This document shows, in pieces, positions 27,521 through 37,763 of a stretch of 64,000 nucleotides of DNA (its first letter is position 1; the number at the start of each line of letters is the position of its first letter). The stretch covers positions 124,001 to 188,000 of the forward strand of contig JADKJX010000007.1 in assembly GCA_016720775.1 (NCBI GenBank), read 5' to 3'. The position numbers were made by a program, and so were the translations under genes. Under the pieces are notes generated by a model that saw nothing but the letters and a program-made list of their open reading frames with translations, was not told the origin of the DNA and ran no database searches. The stretch is from Chitinophagaceae bacterium (GTDB lineage Bacteria > Bacteroidota > Bacteroidia > Chitinophagales > Chitinophagaceae).

Positions 27521-30300
27521 TTATTGCTTTATTGCTGCAGTTAATTTTTCTATTTGTTTTTTTAGCTCTTCAATCTGAGTTTGCTGTTCCTGCATGCCTT
27601 TGATCAGTAAGGGGACAAAGCCCGAATAGTTTACCCTAATAATCCTTCAGCGTCTTTTTTAACCAGTTGTGGAAAAACAGCATCTACTTCCTGTGCCAAT
27701 AATCCTATTTGCTGATCCCGGTCTTTGTTTTCGTCTTTCCAGTAATAGCTGTATGCATTTATCTTTTTAAGATCATTGAGGGTGTTGTTAATGGGAACAA
27801 TATTTTCCTTTAACCGGACGTCGCTTAATTGGGTAAGCGTACCTGCCAGGGTAGCGTTGCCGGTACCGAAGATGTTAAGCAATGCTGTATTACCTGCTAC
27901 AAAACTGTGAACGTTTCCTACCGCAGGAATCTGGTAGCGCAATGTGCCGCCGTTGATTCCAAAGCCATAGAAATCTATGCTTGTGTTTGCATTTTCCCAT
28001 AAAACAATTTTCCTGTTGTCGATGGTATTTTGGAATTGTAACTGGCCATTGCCATTCGGTACTACATTTAAGCCTAAAGAACCGGTATTGGTTAATGTCA
28101 TTCTCACTGTTTCTGCGCCGCCTGCACCGTTTGCAGTGCCTGATGGCATGGAGTTCCAATACATGTTGCCTGATGCCTGGTCCATGTAATTTACCCACGC
28201 ATATCCATTGGCCATGTACCTGGTTGCATTGCCTGCACTTATATCCCTGTATTGATTATACCCGATGGTAGGGCCATTTTGCTGTAATGATATGCCCGCC
28301 TGTCCAATACCAAAAATACCCAGTGTGTTTCCCGATCCTGCTATGGTTACTTTAGCCTGGTAAGGTTTAGTAATGCCAATACCAATATTAATACCCGTGC
28401 TGCCGAGCACCATGGCATTGCTTGTATCAACCCTCGAAAAAGCGCCGATCGCAGAAGCATTACTGTATCCATCTGCCAGTACACTGCTGCTGTAACCCAG
28501 CAACAGCGAATAAGAAGCTCTTTTGAAAAAACCTGCCCAGGAACCTACATAGGTGCTTCCATTCATTGTGGAAAGGCTGTTATTCTTGCCGGCATCATGG
28601 CCAATAAAAACGTTTTCATCTCCTTTACCTCCGGCAAAACTTCCGATCACCACATTCTGGTCGGCTGTATCACCAACAGAAGCCTGGTATCCCATCACGG
28701 TATTTTCATAACCTACTTTAAGCCCGTTCGCAATATTATATCCAAAAAAAGAATTCTTATCTCCCTTGCTTACAGAACTGGCTGCGTTTACACCAAAAGC
28801 AGAATTATACGAACAGGTATCGCAGTAGAACCCCATGGTATAACTTCCAAACAGGGCATTGGCATTGGAACTTCGCATGGCAGCGCCGGTATTGTCTCCA
28901 AAAAAAGAATTGCCGGAACCGGTGATATTGTTATTGCCCGCATTCATGCCAACAAAAGTGTTGCTGTAACCGGTGCTGTTATCTTCCATGGCTTTATAAC
29001 CGATGGCGATATTGTTGTATCCGGTGCTGTTGGAAATACCAGCCTGGGAACCGGAAAAAACATTGTTATAGCCGGTTAAATTATTAGCCCCCGCTGATTT
29101 TCCATAGAAACTATTATCAGAGCCTGTACTGTTTAAATTGCCGGCAAATGAACCCATGAACGTGTTGTTGTTACCACTGCTGTTGGCAAAGCCCGCCGAT
29201 CTGCCGACAAAACTGTTCTCTGTACCGAAGGTATTTGAATATCCGCCCGATGATCCTATAAATGTATTATTGCTGCCGGTATTCAGCTGCCCGGCATAAC
29301 TTCCTAAGAAGGAGTTGCCCGAACCGGTCACCACATCTCTTCCTGCATTGTCACCAACAAATGTGTTTCCCGAACCCGATGTGTTTTTCATGCCTGCCGA
29401 CGATCCGACAAATACACTTCCGTTGGCAGTGTTCTTGGGGCCGGCGTCAATGCCGATGATCGTTGTCCATGATCCCAGGTTATCCCTGCCTGCATTTTTT
29501 CCGATCAGTACGTTGTAGCTGGCAGTTGTGGAAAGATATCCTGCCGAATCACCAATTGCTGTATTGGCAGTGCCCGATATGTTCTGCCGGGATGAATTTG
29601 CACCAACAGCCGTATTATTTTTTGCTGCGGTTGATGAGGACTGGTTCAGCGATTCATATCCAACAGCAGTATTGTCATTGGCATTATTGAAATAAAGAGC
29701 CGATGTTCCCATAGCCGTATTCCGGATGCCCGTTGTATTGGAGTAAAAACTAAATGCACCTACAGCAGTATTATAATTACCAATGGTATTACTGGTCATT
29801 GATTGAAAACCGATGGCTGTATTATGCGTACCTGATGAATTGTTCAAAAAACCCGAGAATCCCAATGATGAATTATAACTGACATTGTCAATGAGTCCTG
29901 ATTTTATATTATTCACCCGGAAGTTCAATGCCCGGTTATCGGTGGTGCCGATGAAATGGGTGGCAGGGTTTGTTCCGGCGTTGCCATTCCTTTTCCAGGC
30001 GATGCTATCGGCATTGCCGTTCACCGCAGCTACCCAATTCCATTTACTGCCTTCATAATAATAAAAACCAATACTGTCCGGGGCATTTTGAAAAACAAGC
30101 AGCCCAATTGCCGGAGATGCGATTGCAGTTCTTTCTGCTTTTGTCATCCGCGGTATGAGAACACCTTTCAGGGTACTTTTAACATCCAGTAGTGCACTGG
30201 CATTGGCGGTGCTGCCATCGGTATTAATGGCCAGCGACTGTGCCTTAGCAAAATGGCCAGCAAACAGGAATGTTATCAACAGCAGATAGTTTCTTTTCAT
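27521..30300 (-). CDS. YadA-like repeat protein with peptidase S74 chaperone domain (copy B), C-terminal frameshift
   Basis: About 926 residues after correction. Signal peptide NYLLLITFLFAGHFAKAQ, then LAINTDGSTANASALLDVKS as in copy A. About 25 short beta-helix turns (SGNNNTFMGSFAGNLNSTGS, TGYNNVFSGSQAGISNSTGY), a beta domain, then the S74 chaperone with the Ser-Lys pair in LSDVRLKENI. As given it stops at 27631 after AEGLLG. One base missing near 27634-27636 lets it continue VNYSGFVPLLIKGMQEQQTQ into a coiled coil ending at 27521. Likely an exported trimeric fibre processed by its own C terminus. Confidence 0.86.
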
Positions 30301-30514
30301 TTTTAATAAATTAAAAATTCTTTACTAAGAGTGGAAATTTCTTGCTGTGTAAGAGAGGCTTATTATAATGCAGGTTTGCGGATGTAATGATTATTCACTC
30401 GAATAGAGTATTTTCAAAAATAGATAAAATAAATAAGAAATAATAATGTAAATATGCATTTATTGATGGGGCATTCCGGCATTGCTGGCAGGAGGTTGAA
30501 ATGAGATAAGCCCT

Positions 30515-30522
30515 TACATTTG
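30515..30522 (+). promoter_or_regulatory. tdh promoter -7 box (TACATTTG)
   Basis: Exact TAnnTTTG match 17 bases before the tdh ATG, in the 239-bp divergent spacer shared with S74 gene B. No other feature was seen in that AT-rich spacer. Confidence 0.65.
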
Positions 30523-30539
30523 CACATTAAATAATTGCT

Positions 30540-31484
30540 ATGCTGAAAGAAAAAATATTGGTTATCGGCGCCTCAGGCCAAATAGGCGTGGAGTTAACAC
30601 TGGCTCTTCGTAAGATTTACGGAAATGCAAACGTGGTGGCATCCGATCTGCGGGAGGAAAATGAACTGCTTAAAGGCACGGGCCCTTATGTAAGCCTGGA
30701 TGTGATGAACAAAGAAATGCTGCATGTGCAGGTGATACGGCAGAACATCACCCAGATATACCTGCTGGCCGCTATCCTTTCTGCCACGGGCGAAAAAAAT
30801 CCCAACCTGGCCTGGAGTTTAAATATGCAGAGCTTACTGAACGTGCTCGACATTGCCCGGGAAGAGAAGCTGCAGAAAGTATACTGGCCAAGCAGCATTG
30901 CTGTTTTTGGTCCTACTTCACCAAAACAAAATTGTCCGCAACAGACCATCATTGAACCCACTACGGTTTACGGCATCAGCAAATATGCCGGGGAGTTCTG
31001 GTGCAATTATTTTCATCACCGCTATGGCGTGGATATAAGAAGCCTGCGTTACCCGGGTCTTATCAGTTACAAAAGCGAACCGGGTGGAGGTACTACCGAT
31101 TATGCCGTGGATATTTTCTATAAAGCAAAGCGGGAAAAAAATTACGAATGCTTTTTAAAAGAAGATACCTACCTGCCCATGATGTACATGCCGGATGCCA
31201 TTCGGGCAACCATTGAACTGATGGAAGCGCCTGCAGCAAAAATTTCGATAAGAACATCGTACAACTTATCAGGTATGAGTTTTTCACCCAAAGAAATTTC
31301 GGCTGAAATTAAAAAGCATATACCTGGTTTCTCAGTCAGCTACAAACCCGATTACCGCCAACCCATTGCCGACAGCTGGCCGCAGAGCATTGACGATGCC
31401 GTGGCAAGAAAGGACTGGGGATGGAAGGAGGAATACAACCTGCAGCAGATGACGAAAGACATGCTGGAGAACCTGGCGGTCTGA
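30540..31484 (+). CDS. L-threonine 3-dehydrogenase-like NAD-dependent epimerase/dehydratase
   Basis: 314 residues, extended short-chain dehydrogenase fold. The nucleotide-binding motif is VIGASGQIGVEL, the catalytic Tyr-Lys pair is in TTVYGISKYAGEF, and SLRYPGLISYKSEPGGGTTD matches the threonine-dehydrogenase branch of the family (threonine to 2-amino-3-ketobutyrate). Exact substrate is inferred. A broken copy of its start lies at 27430-27497, pointing to a local duplication. Converges with the NarL-type regulator gene across a hairpin. Confidence 0.85.
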   Translation: MLKEKILVIGASGQIGVELTLALRKIYGNANVVASDLREENELLKGTGPYVSLDVMNKEMLHVQVIRQNITQIYLLAAILSATGEKNPNLAWSLNMQSLLNVLDIAREEKLQKVYWPSSIAVFGPTSPKQNCPQQTIIEPTTVYGISKYAGEFWCNYFHHRYGVDIRSLRYPGLISYKSEPGGGTTDYAVDIFYKAKREKNYECFLKEDTYLPMMYMPDAIRATIELMEAPAAKISIRTSYNLSGMSFSPKEISAEIKKHIPGFSVSYKPDYRQPIADSWPQSIDDAVARKDWGWKEEYNLQQMTKDMLENLAV

Positions 31485-31498
31485 GAATAATTAGTAAG

Positions 31499-31557
31499 GA
31501 ACAAGGAATGTTGAATAATGATCGGAAGCATTACTTCGAAATTCGACATTCCTTGTT
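31499..31557. repeat. GAACAAGGAATGT hairpin between convergent genes
   Basis: Arms GGAACAAGGAATGT and ACATTCCTTGTTC enclose about 30 nt. It lies between the tdh stop and the stop of the NarL-type regulator. Confidence 0.75.
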
Positions 31558-31563
31558 CGATAT

Positions 31564-32205
31564 TCAAATGAGTTTATGCTCGTACGCATACTTCACCAAC
31601 CCGATCACACTGGCGGTATTTGTCTTGCGGAAAATATTCTTGCGGTGGGTCTCTACGGTCCGTTCACTGAGGAATAATTTTTCGGCGATCTGTTTGTTGC
31701 TCATCTCTTTTTCGATCAGCCGGATGATCTCGATCTCCCTCGCAGTAAGATTCACTTCTTCATTTTCTTTTTTCTTTTCGCTGGCCCTTGTCATTTCTTC
31801 CAGCACCTCTTCACTGAAATAAATTCCCCCGGCTGAAATTTTTTCCAATGCCTTCACCAATTCCTTTTTTCCGATATTCTTAAGTACATAGCCGGAGATA
31901 TCCGCATCCTCGATCATCTGGTTTACCAGGTCGCCTTGCCCGCTCATGGAGAGTGCCAGTATTTTTATTTCGGGGAATTTTTGGTGAACGGCTTTGGAAA
32001 GCTCGGCGCCGTTGAGGCCGGGCATCATTACATCGGTGAGTAAAATGTCGATGTTCTTTTTGCTGATGAGGTCGGCCATCTGCAGGGGTTGTGTACATTC
32101 GATCACTACTTCAAACTGGTCGTGCCCATGCAGTAAAGATTTTAATCCGTCTATTACTATCTGGTGGTCATCTACAATTCCTAATCTGATCTTTGTGTTT
32201 TTCAT
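31564..32205 (-). CDS. NarL/FixJ-type response regulator
   Basis: 213 residues. Receiver with VDDH near residue 11, phospho-acceptor Asp about 58 in ILLTDVMMPGLNG and Lys in YVLKNIGK; LuxR-type helix-turn-helix in the last 65 residues (LTAREIEIIRLIEKEMSNKQ, IAEKLFLSERTVETHRKNIF). Separated by 50 bp from the TPR kinase downstream in coordinates, same strand, so it is the likely cognate partner. Confidence 0.95.
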   Translation of the reverse strand: MKNTKIRLGIVDDHQIVIDGLKSLLHGHDQFEVVIECTQPLQMADLISKKNIDILLTDVMMPGLNGAELSKAVHQKFPEIKILALSMSGQGDLVNQMIEDADISGYVLKNIGKKELVKALEKISAGGIYFSEEVLEEMTRASEKKKENEEVNLTAREIEIIRLIEKEMSNKQIAEKLFLSERTVETHRKNIFRKTNTASVIGLVKYAYEHKLI

Positions 32206-32255
32206 ATTCTGCGCCCGAACGTCTTTTACAACATGCTAAAAGTAGCGAAAAGTTT

Positions 32256-34182
32256 TTAATGCGTTACCGGTATATGAATTGCAACCAATGTGCCTTTGCC
32301 GGGGGAACTGTCAAAATCTACCGTGCCTTTCAGGAATTCAACCCGAGAGCGGATATTCTTCAACCCAATGCCGTCAAATTTCTGTTTATCGGTTGTATCA
32401 AAGCCACGGCCATTGTCTTCCACCGTTGCGGCTATGCCGTCTGCATCTTTTATCAGTGAAATATCAAGGTTGGTTGCCCCGGAATGTTTGATCACATTGT
32501 TCACACACTCCTGGATCACCCGGTACAAAACGGTTTCGGTGTTGCTGTCGAGCCGGTCATTCAGCCCTTCGGCATGCAGGTTTATTTTGATGATGCGGTT
32601 GTCTATTTTATCAATGAATTCTTTAACCGCACTGGCGAGGCCGCTTTTCAATAACGCATTGGGCATCATCTGGTGACTTACACTTCGTATCTCTTTGCAG
32701 CTTTCATCCACCAGGCCGATCAGTTTTTCAAAGCTGATCTTCTGCGTTTCGTCTTTAAAAGATATTTCATTTTCAAATGCAGAGAGGTTCATTTTTGCGG
32801 CGCTCATCATCTGGCCTACGCCATCGTGCAGGTCGGCGGCAATCCGTTTGCGTTCATTCTCTTCGGCATTAATGATGGCACGGGTGGCAATATCCTGTTG
32901 TTTCATTACGGCGTTTTGCAACGCCATCCGGTTTTGTATCTGGCGTCTTCTGTAAAAGCTGATGCCCGACAGAATTAATAATCCAACGCCCGCTATTAAA
33001 CCCCACAACAGGTAATTCTTCTTAGTGATCTCGGCCTTTTGCAACTTTAACTGCTGCTCTTTTTTCTCTGTTTGATAGACTGTTTCCAGTTCCGCAATTT
33101 TACTCTCGGTGCTTTCATTAATGATCTTACCCTTTATGGAATAGGCTGTTTGCAGCGAGGTGAATGCCTTTTCGTATTGATTGGTTGCTTTGTACAGGTC
33201 ACTTAAGATGAGGTATGCAGAATATTTGCCTTGTTTGTACCCGGTACTGTCTGCCAAAACGATCGAATGGTTCAAATAGGTTTCCGCTTCATTATATTTC
33301 TTCTGCATCAGCATCAGGTTACCAAGATTAAGGTAGGTGTCTGATATCTGTTTTTATTATCAAAGGAAGAATCGATGTCGAGACATAAGCGGAAATATTT
33401 TCGGCCTCCACAAAGCGGTTGCTGTACATGTAGCAATTCGCCATGTTATCATAGAACGATGATTTTTGGAAATTGGCATTCTCTGTTTCGCATAATTTCA
33501 ACCCTATGCTGTCTAATTCAAGAGCCTGTGCATATTTGCCTTCCATGCCGTACACATTGGCAAGGGTGTGCAGGGTATTTACTTTTATTTTGAGGTCTTC
33601 AATTTTTGGGAGCAGGAGCAGGTTTTCCTGTAAGATCTTTTCTGCCCTGGGCAGGTCATCTTTTAACTGGTACACCTGCGACATGAGCACCCGGCTCTTC
33701 AATATCCCAACAGCATCATGCTTTTTTTCAAAAAGTTTTATGGCTGCCAATGCATTCTCGATGGATACATCGTAATTGCCTTTGTTATAGTCATAAGAAG
33801 TGAGGACGAGTAATGCGTATCCTTTTAATGAATCGCTCTTTAACTTATCTGCAATGCTGATCGCTTTCAGTGCATTCTCATGCGAAAGCTCATACCTGCC
33901 CTTTACGCCATTGGCCAATGCCATGCATAAGTAGGAAGTCCCTTCACCAAACTCATAGTCTTCTTTAATGGCAAGACTCAATGCTTTTTCAGCAAGCGCC
34001 AGTGCACTGTCGGCATTGGTTGACCTTATTTCCGACGCAATGTAATTGCTGATATCAACTTTTGACCTCGTATTAGTAGTTACTGAAAGCAGCTTGTAAA
34101 GCGAATCAAGTTTTTTACTTTGTGCAATGCTGCCGAAGCAGGTACTGATCGCTAACAGGAAAATGAGCAGGCGTGGTTTCAT
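32256..34182 (-). CDS. TPR-containing NarX-type histidine kinase, two frameshifts
   Basis: About 643 residues when joined. It starts at MKPRLLIFLLAISTCFGSIA (signal peptide), followed by TPR repeats (NYIASEIRSTNADSALALAE through NHSIVLADSTGYKQGKYSAY), one transmembrane helix (YLLWGLIAGVGLLILSGISF), a HisKA_3 dimerisation box (ERKRIAADLHDGVGQMMSAA) and a HATPase (VIQECVNNVIKHSGATNLDI, DNGRGFDTTDKQKFDGIGLK). Two missing A bases, in the T-runs 33398-33401 and 33351-33355, split it into two frames; restored, the junction reads FRLCLDIDSSFDNKKQISDT. Pairs with the NarL-type regulator. Begins 4 bp after the dapB stop. Confidence 0.9.
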
Positions 34183-34186
34183 AGGT

Positions 34187-34906
34187 TCAGGTGATCTTAA
34201 GCACATCCTTCATATTGTAAATTCCTTTCTTGCCGTATAAGAATTCGGCAGCCAGTACCGCACCCTGTGCAAATCCCTGGCGGTTGTGTGCCGTATGTAT
34301 TATTTCAATGTCGTCGATGGCTGAACTGTATTTAACCGAATGCGTTCCGGGTGCCGGATCTTCCCGTTTGCTCAGAATTACGAGGTCTTCTGCATTGGTT
34401 GAAGCTTCGTTTACCCAGTTTGTTTTTCGGGGTATTTCATGCAGCACCTGTTGGGCAAGGGTGATGGCCGTTCCGCTGGGTGCATCTTTTTTCTGCGTGT
34501 GATGGATCTCTTCCAGCGTAACGTCGTAATCGTTTTGCCCTTTCATCAGTTGCGCCAGTTTTTTATTTACTTCAAAAAAAATATTTACCCCAACGCTGAA
34601 ATTGCTGGCGTATAAAAAACTTCCGTTCTTCTCTTTGCAAAGACCTTCCACTTCAGCGATATTTTCCAACCAGCCGGTACTGCCGCTAACAACGGGTGTG
34701 CCGGCATCGAGGCATTTCAATATGTTTTCCTTTGCGCTGTGCGGACCGGTAAATTCGATGGCCACATCGCATTGGTTGAGATTTTCTTTGGTAAAAGAAT
34801 CAATGGTATCTATGTCTATTTTTAAGTTGACTGTATGCCCTCGTTTCAGTGCAACCTGTTCAATGGTCTTACCCATTTTGCCATAACCGATCAGTGCAAT
34901 TTTCAT
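34187..34906 (-). CDS. dapB: 4-hydroxy-tetrahydrodipicolinate reductase
   Basis: Lysine/diaminopimelate pathway: NAD(P)H-dependent reduction to tetrahydrodipicolinate, the substrate of DapD, whose gene is at 47.6 kb. 239 residues. Nucleotide-binding start MKIALIGYGKMGKTIEQVAL; catalytic and substrate motif EIHHTQKKDAPSGTAITLA. Short form of the family, as usual in Bacteroidota. Downstream of parA-parB-DUF5683 on the same strand, a conserved order in the phylum. Confidence 0.95.
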   Translation of the reverse strand: MKIALIGYGKMGKTIEQVALKRGHTVNLKIDIDTIDSFTKENLNQCDVAIEFTGPHSAKENILKCLDAGTPVVSGSTGWLENIAEVEGLCKEKNGSFLYASNFSVGVNIFFEVNKKLAQLMKGQNDYDVTLEEIHHTQKKDAPSGTAITLAQQVLHEIPRKTNWVNEASTNAEDLVILSKREDPAPGTHSVKYSSAIDDIEIIHTAHNRQGFAQGAVLAAEFLYGKKGIYNMKDVLKIT

Positions 34907-34954
34907 GGTTGTAATTCTGCCGTTAGAAATAAGTTTTAATTACGATGAAGGTAA

Positions 34955-35554
34955 TTATTTTGAATGATTTTTACCGATGTTCAGCACCAGGCTGATGCCA
35001 TTTGTTTGGGCCAGCTGGCTGTAACCTGGCCGTATCTGCAGGCTCAGGTCATCGCTTACATCAAATGTTTTGAGGTGGGCATCCACGGTGGCATCCACAA
35101 CGTTCAGCCCCCAGAAGAGAATAAAGAACAGTACCGTATAGTCAACATTCTGCCTTACCTGGTTGCGGAAGGTCTTTATACGCTCGGGCTGATCCTTTAC
35201 TGCATAATAGGGTTGAGGTATTTCAAAGTCGTTAGCCGGATTGCCGTCGATGGCGTTGATGTAGGAATCCCTTGCTTCGCGGTATTGCTTTATGTTGCGG
35301 AAAAAGATCACGGCTGTTGTTCCCAATGCTGCATACACCACGGGGATCTTCCAGTATTTTTTATTGGTGGCCTGTCCCCATCCCGGAAGAATGGCAGAAC
35401 GGTAAGTGGCAATGCGTGGATTGTAAGCTTTTGCAGGATCGGGCTTTCTGAAAATGCCGGTGTTCTTCTTTTGGGTACTGTCTTTTTGAGCCAGCGCCTG
35501 GTTACAGAAAAGAAGGGAGCTTATGAAAACAAAACAGGAAATTACTTTCAACAT
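34955..35554 (-). CDS. DUF5683 membrane-associated protein
   Basis: 199 residues. Signal peptide FISSLLFCNQALAQ, then a proline-rich basic region and the family phrase ATYRSAILPGWGQATNKKYW, followed by two hydrophobic helices (IPVVYAALGTTAVIFF, VLFFILFWGLNVVDATVDAH). Members cluster with parB in Bacteroidota but have no known role. Its ATG shares one base with the parB stop (TGATG), so translation is coupled. Confidence 0.85.
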   Translation of the reverse strand: MLKVISCFVFISSLLFCNQALAQKDSTQKKNTGIFRKPDPAKAYNPRIATYRSAILPGWGQATNKKYWKIPVVYAALGTTAVIFFRNIKQYREARDSYINAIDGNPANDFEIPQPYYAVKDQPERIKTFRNQVRQNVDYTVLFFILFWGLNVVDATVDAHLKTFDVSDDLSLQIRPGYSQLAQTNGISLVLNIGKNHSK

Positions 35555-36462
35555 CAGCTTACTTTAATGTTCAGTTTATCCAGCAGGGCATTCAGTTCTT
35601 CGGTAGAATAAAATTCAAACAAGATGGTTCCGTTGCCTTTTTTGCTGCGTTGCAGTTTAACACGGGTATTAAAATGCGATGCTAAATTATCTTCAATTCG
35701 TTTAAGATCAGGCGGCAAAGTTTGTTTTACAGCAACTTTAACAGCGGGTGAATATTGCTTTCTTACCAGTTCTTCGGTTTGTCTTACTGATAAGCCACGC
35801 TTTTTTATTTCATTAAAAACATAGAGCTGCTTATCCACCATATCCACATTGATCAATGCCCTTGCATGGCCCATGGTAATTTCGCCATTTCGAACAGATA
35901 CCTGTATGTCGGGCGGCAGTTTCAGCAGGCGGATATAATTGGTCACCGTACTTCTTTCTTTGCCCATGCGTTCAGCCACCTGCTCCTGTGTGTATTCCAG
36001 TTCATCCATCAGGCGTTTGTAACTCAGTGCAACCTCCATCGCATTCAGATCTTTCCGCTGCAGGTTTTCCAAAAGAGAAAGTTCCAGCAATTCCGTATCG
36101 TTTGCCTGTCTTACATAAACAGGAACATCTTTTAGTCCAGCGATCTTTGATGCCCGGAAACGGCGTTCACCGGCAATAAGCCTGTATTTGCCATTGGCCA
36201 GCCTGGTTACCGTGAGTGGCTGGATGATGTCGTGCATCTTTATAGATGAAGCCAGTTCATTCAGCGCCGTTTCATCAAAATCACGGCGTGGCTGTTTGGG
36301 ATTTACTTCTATCTGGTCGAGGGAGATGCGCATGGAAGTGGAAGCCTGTTCAATGATCTCCGGCTTCAAACTTCCGGCCGTACTCTTCAGATCTGCATCA
36401 ATGTTCTGAAGCAGGCTGCGGATACCTTTTCCTAATGCGTCTTTTTTATTTGGAAGCGACAT
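35554..36462 (-). CDS. parB: Chromosome partitioning protein ParB
   Basis: 302 residues from MSLPNKKDALGKGIRSLLQN; longer upstream starts fall in repeated spacer DNA. The N-terminal ParB/sulfiredoxin-like CTPase domain has KQPRRDFDETALNELASSIK and the GERRFRASK box. The helix-turn-helix that reads parS has YTQEQVAERMGKERSTVTNY, and the C-terminal dimerisation part ends KLNIKVS. Works with ParA upstream to segregate chromosome origins. I did not notice a parS palindrome in the window. Confidence 0.95.
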   Translation of the reverse strand: MSLPNKKDALGKGIRSLLQNIDADLKSTAGSLKPEIIEQASTSMRISLDQIEVNPKQPRRDFDETALNELASSIKMHDIIQPLTVTRLANGKYRLIAGERRFRASKIAGLKDVPVYVRQANDTELLELSLLENLQRKDLNAMEVALSYKRLMDELEYTQEQVAERMGKERSTVTNYIRLLKLPPDIQVSVRNGEITMGHARALINVDMVDKQLYVFNEIKKRGLSVRQTEELVRKQYSPAVKVAVKQTLPPDLKRIEDNLASHFNTRVKLQRSKKGNGTILFEFYSTEELNALLDKLNIKVS

Positions 36463-36550
36463 ATTTGTAGTTTGTAGTTTCATGTTTGAAGTTTGATGTT
36501 TGAAAAGCCTGGTCGCAACCACAAACATTAAACTTCAAACCTCAAACTTG
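36463..36550. repeat. GTTTGAAGTTTGATG word inverted repeat (parA-parB spacer)
   Basis: Left words TTTGTAGTTTGTAGTTTC and TTTGAAGTTTGATG; right words ACATTAAACTTCAAACC and TCAAACTTG. A long imperfect hairpin inside what should be one transcript. Confidence 0.7.
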
Positions 36551-37351
36551 TTATTCCAATATCCGGTCTTCTTCTTTTATTTTAGTAAGGTTATTTTTTT
36601 GCAGGATCTCTTTAGCAAGATTGAGATAATTTATTGATCCCTTACTGTCGGCATCGTAGAGGATCACCGGCTTGCCGAAACTGGGTGCTTCGCTTAACCG
36701 GGTATTCCGGTGAATGATGCTGCTGAAAACGATGTCATCAAAATGACGGCGCACTTCACTCACCACCTGGTTGCAGAGGCGCAGGCGGCCATCATACATC
36801 GTCATCAGTATTCCTTCTATTTTCAAAGCCGGGTTAAGCCTGCTTTGAACGATCTTGATGGTGTTGAGTAATTTACCCAGTCCTTCCAATGCAAAGAATT
36901 CGGTTTGCACAGGAACCACCACGCTGTCGGCAGCGGTCAGGGCATTAACTGTGATCAAACCCAGCGAAGGCGAGCAATCAATTACTATAAACTCATATTC
37001 ATCCCGGATGGGTTCCAGTATCTTTTTCAGTACGCTTTCCCGGTTGGGATAGTTGATCATTTCAATTTCGGCGCCTACCAGGTCAATATGAGAGGGGAGC
37101 AGGTCAAGAAAAGGGATATCTGTTTTCAGGATCACATCTTTAGCCTGTGCCTCGTTCACCATGCAATCGTACAGGCTTTGGGTGATATTGTGCAGGTCGA
37201 AGCCGGTGCCGGTGGTGCTGTTGGCTTGCGGATCGGCATCCACCAGCAGGGTTTTAAATTCCAATACGGCAAGACTTGCCGCCAGGTTAATGGCCGTGGT
37301 TGTTTTTCCTACGCCTCCTTTTTGATTTGCTACTCCAATTATTCTTGCCAT
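36551..37351 (-). CDS. parA: Chromosome partitioning ATPase ParA
   Basis: 266 residues from MARIIGVANQKGGVGKTTTA, which contains the deviant Walker A motif. The upstream in-frame ATG is in spacer repeats and is rejected. Walker A' and B phrases follow: LVDADPQANSTTG, FIVIDCSPSLGLITVNAL. The conserved NTRLSEAPSFGKPVILYDAD confirms the Soj/ParA family. Forms the usual parA-parB-DUF5683-dapB block. Confidence 0.96.
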   Translation of the reverse strand: MARIIGVANQKGGVGKTTTAINLAASLAVLEFKTLLVDADPQANSTTGTGFDLHNITQSLYDCMVNEAQAKDVILKTDIPFLDLLPSHIDLVGAEIEMINYPNRESVLKKILEPIRDEYEFIVIDCSPSLGLITVNALTAADSVVVPVQTEFFALEGLGKLLNTIKIVQSRLNPALKIEGILMTMYDGRLRLCNQVVSEVRRHFDDIVFSSIIHRNTRLSEAPSFGKPVILYDADSKGSINYLNLAKEILQKNNLTKIKEEDRILE

Positions 37352-37763
37352 AGTTCGTTGTTCGTTGTCAGTTGATCGTATAAAGCCCTTTTTTCGGTCA
37401 ACGGCCAACGATCAACGGCCAATTTTCCGGGATGCCCAAAGGTATCGCAATGTACCGCAATTCCCCTTATTGTTTTCACCATTTTACCTACGTTCCGGGC
37501 TCTTTTCCATAAACACCACATTATAAAATATTTTACATTCTCAATCGTCTGGTCTAAAGAAACAGCCTGAACTTTATTGAATAAAGGCAGACCTTTGCTT
37601 CCGGGCCGCAAATTTAACCAATCGGCATAAAACCGGGAACAAAGCGTCCGCTTAATTGTAATATTTGCAGGAACCCCGATACAGGCTCTTAATAAAAAAC
37701 ATATGATCATTAAATTTTTGAGTGCTCAACCCCAAACATCAAACCCCAAACTCTAAACCTTCC
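37352..37763. other. Gene-free 412-bp spacer between parA and the metallophosphoesterase
   Basis: No credible gene: the 123-codon frame on the minus strand has no recognisable motif and runs through repeats. Near parA there is an inverted word repeat (TTCGTTGTCAGTTGATCG versus GGCCAACGATCAACGG, about 37355-37425). Just before the next gene there is a run of CAAACATCAAACCCCAAACT words. The centre looks featureless; promoters for both divergent genes probably lie here. Confidence 0.5.

Noticed and set aside
25900..30000. CRISPR-like periodicity in the S74 repeat genes
   Set aside because: The repeats are in-frame protein turns of about 63-75 bp with no constant repeat/spacer structure.
25442..30300. 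Prophage call based on tail-fibre-like genes
   Set aside because: No other phage gene, integrase or att site nearby; signal peptides indicate host export.
35554..37351. Replication origin next to parAB
   Set aside because: No dnaA, DnaA-box cluster or parS palindrome was noticed in the window; parAB alone is not enough.
37339..37710. 123-codon minus-strand ORF before parA
   Set aside because: Runs through word repeats, has no recognisable motif and overlaps the parA start in another frame.
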